Shown in pieces: positions 5,107 through 5,324 of a stretch of DNA of 5,324 nucleotides; the first letter of the stretch is position 1, and every line of letters starts with the position of its first letter. The notes under the pieces are model-generated. The model saw only the letters and a program-made list of their open reading frames with translations, had not been told where the DNA came from and searched no databases. This DNA comes from Candidatus Woesearchaeota archaeon (GTDB lineage Archaea; Nanobdellota; Nanobdellia; Woesearchaeales; GW2011-AR4). The stretch spans positions 1 through 5,324 of the forward strand of contig JACPMQ010000083.1 of assembly GCA_016185955.1 (NCBI GenBank). Reading direction: 5' to 3'. The position numbers and the translations under genes are program-made.

Positions 5107-5115
5107 TTTTATATA
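5107..5115 (-). promoter_or_regulatory. TATA box of malic enzyme
   Basis: TATATAAAA on the minus strand is centred about 59 bp before the ATG. A start about 27 bp downstream (near 5084) gives a leader of about 32 nt that includes the Shine-Dalgarno. The second mobile element begins 47 bp further upstream and does not disturb it. Confidence 0.6.
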
Positions 5116-5212
5116 GTTTTAAAGCAAAATTGGAATGTCTTTTTAAATGTTTTTGATGGTTGTAACTGCTAACACTACACAAAAGGTTTTTGCGAATTAA
5201 GTGCTTGTGCGT

Positions 5213-5258
5213 ATAGTGGCGCAACTAAATAATGGAACAATAATTATTGCGCCACTAT
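5213..5258. repeat. 46-nt hairpin A inside element copy 2
   Basis: ATAGTGGCGCAA (5213-5224) pairs perfectly with TTGCGCCACTAT (5247-5258), 12 bp with a 22-nt AT-rich loop containing CAATAAT (5238-5244). It starts one base after the last block shared with copy 1. Confidence 0.75.
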
Positions 5259-5274
5259 GCTAGAGAACACAAAG

Positions 5275-5320
5275 TATAGGAACGGAAGTCAATAATCGTA
5301 ATAGATGTTCCGTTCCTATA
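5275..5320. repeat. 46-nt hairpin B inside element copy 2
   Basis: TATAGGAACGGAA (5275-5287) pairs perfectly with TTCCGTTCCTATA (5308-5320), 13 bp with a 20-nt loop that also contains CAATAAT (5290-5296). It is the same total length as hairpin A and is separated from it by 16 nt. Confidence 0.75.
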
Positions 5321-5324
5321 TTTA

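Larger units (their letters stand above)
5162..5324. mobile_element. MITE-like element, copy 2, left part (runs off window)
   Basis: Bases 5162-5175 (GTAACTGCTAACAC) are identical to 2767-2780 of copy 1. Next come AAAGG plus TTTTTGCGAA (5182-5196) and GTGCTTGTGCG (5201-5211), matching copy 1 in order and spacing (39 versus 40 nt from the end to the third block). After 5211 the two copies are unrelated. This interior contains two 46-nt hairpins. The right end is outside the window. The base-pair octamer just outside the left end is TGATGGTT (5154-5161), which should recur beyond the right end if this copy also inserted with an 8-bp duplication. Confidence 0.75.

Noticed and set aside
5271..5283. 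13-nt match AAAGTATAGGAAC to a half-site of the yeast FRT recombination site
   Set aside because: The match is limited to one arm, the spacer and second arm differ from FRT, and the context is a natural hairpin; judged coincidental.
1..5324. CRISPR array or phage/defence operon
   Set aside because: No regularly spaced identical repeats and no cas, nuclease or toxin-like gene are visible; the genes are housekeeping plus one unknown.

Overview
The window looks like a piece of an AT-rich archaeal genome, most plausibly a small uncultivated (DPANN-like) archaeon. Seen directly: a tRNA-Gln gene without encoded CCA that is interrupted twice by sequences folding as bulge-helix-bulge splice sites, a stand-alone Bud32 kinase of archaeal type, and TATA-box-like promoters placed about 25-30 bp ahead of predicted transcript starts. 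The lineage is inference; no rRNA is present to fix it.

Layout, left to right. Bases 1-336 hold the 3' part of a DUF2238/YjdF-like membrane protein gene. A non-coding spacer with a GC-rich doublet follows, then the split tRNA-Gln(CTG) gene (516-651). Only 7 nt later comes bud32 (659-1294), the kinase/ATPase subunit of KEOPS, which makes the t6A tRNA modification. Two perfect long hairpins with a shared 3' tail fill the bud32-thyA gap. Next is a two-gene thymidylate unit, thyA (1421-2242) and folA (2244-2735), 1 nt apart: ThyA makes dTMP and oxidises methylene-THF to DHF, and FolA regenerates THF.

The stretch 2736-3037 has no gene. It is mostly a 206-bp non-autonomous transposon-like element (2767-2972) with 13-bp perfect terminal inverted repeats, further nested inverted repeats, and a perfect 8-bp target duplication (ATAAAATC). 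It lies just upstream of the TATA box of an unrecognised 250-aa gene (3038-3790). That gene converges on a minus-strand NAD(P)-dependent malic enzyme gene (3871-5052), which has a clear Shine-Dalgarno and TATA box. A second, same-orientation copy of the element's left end starts at 5162. It shares about 50 bp with the first copy, then differs, carrying two 46-nt hairpins, and runs off the window.

The most interesting items are the doubly interrupted tRNA-Gln with its very tight junction to bud32, and the family of palindromic mobile elements with conserved ends and variable interiors. The rest is ordinary housekeeping metabolism.
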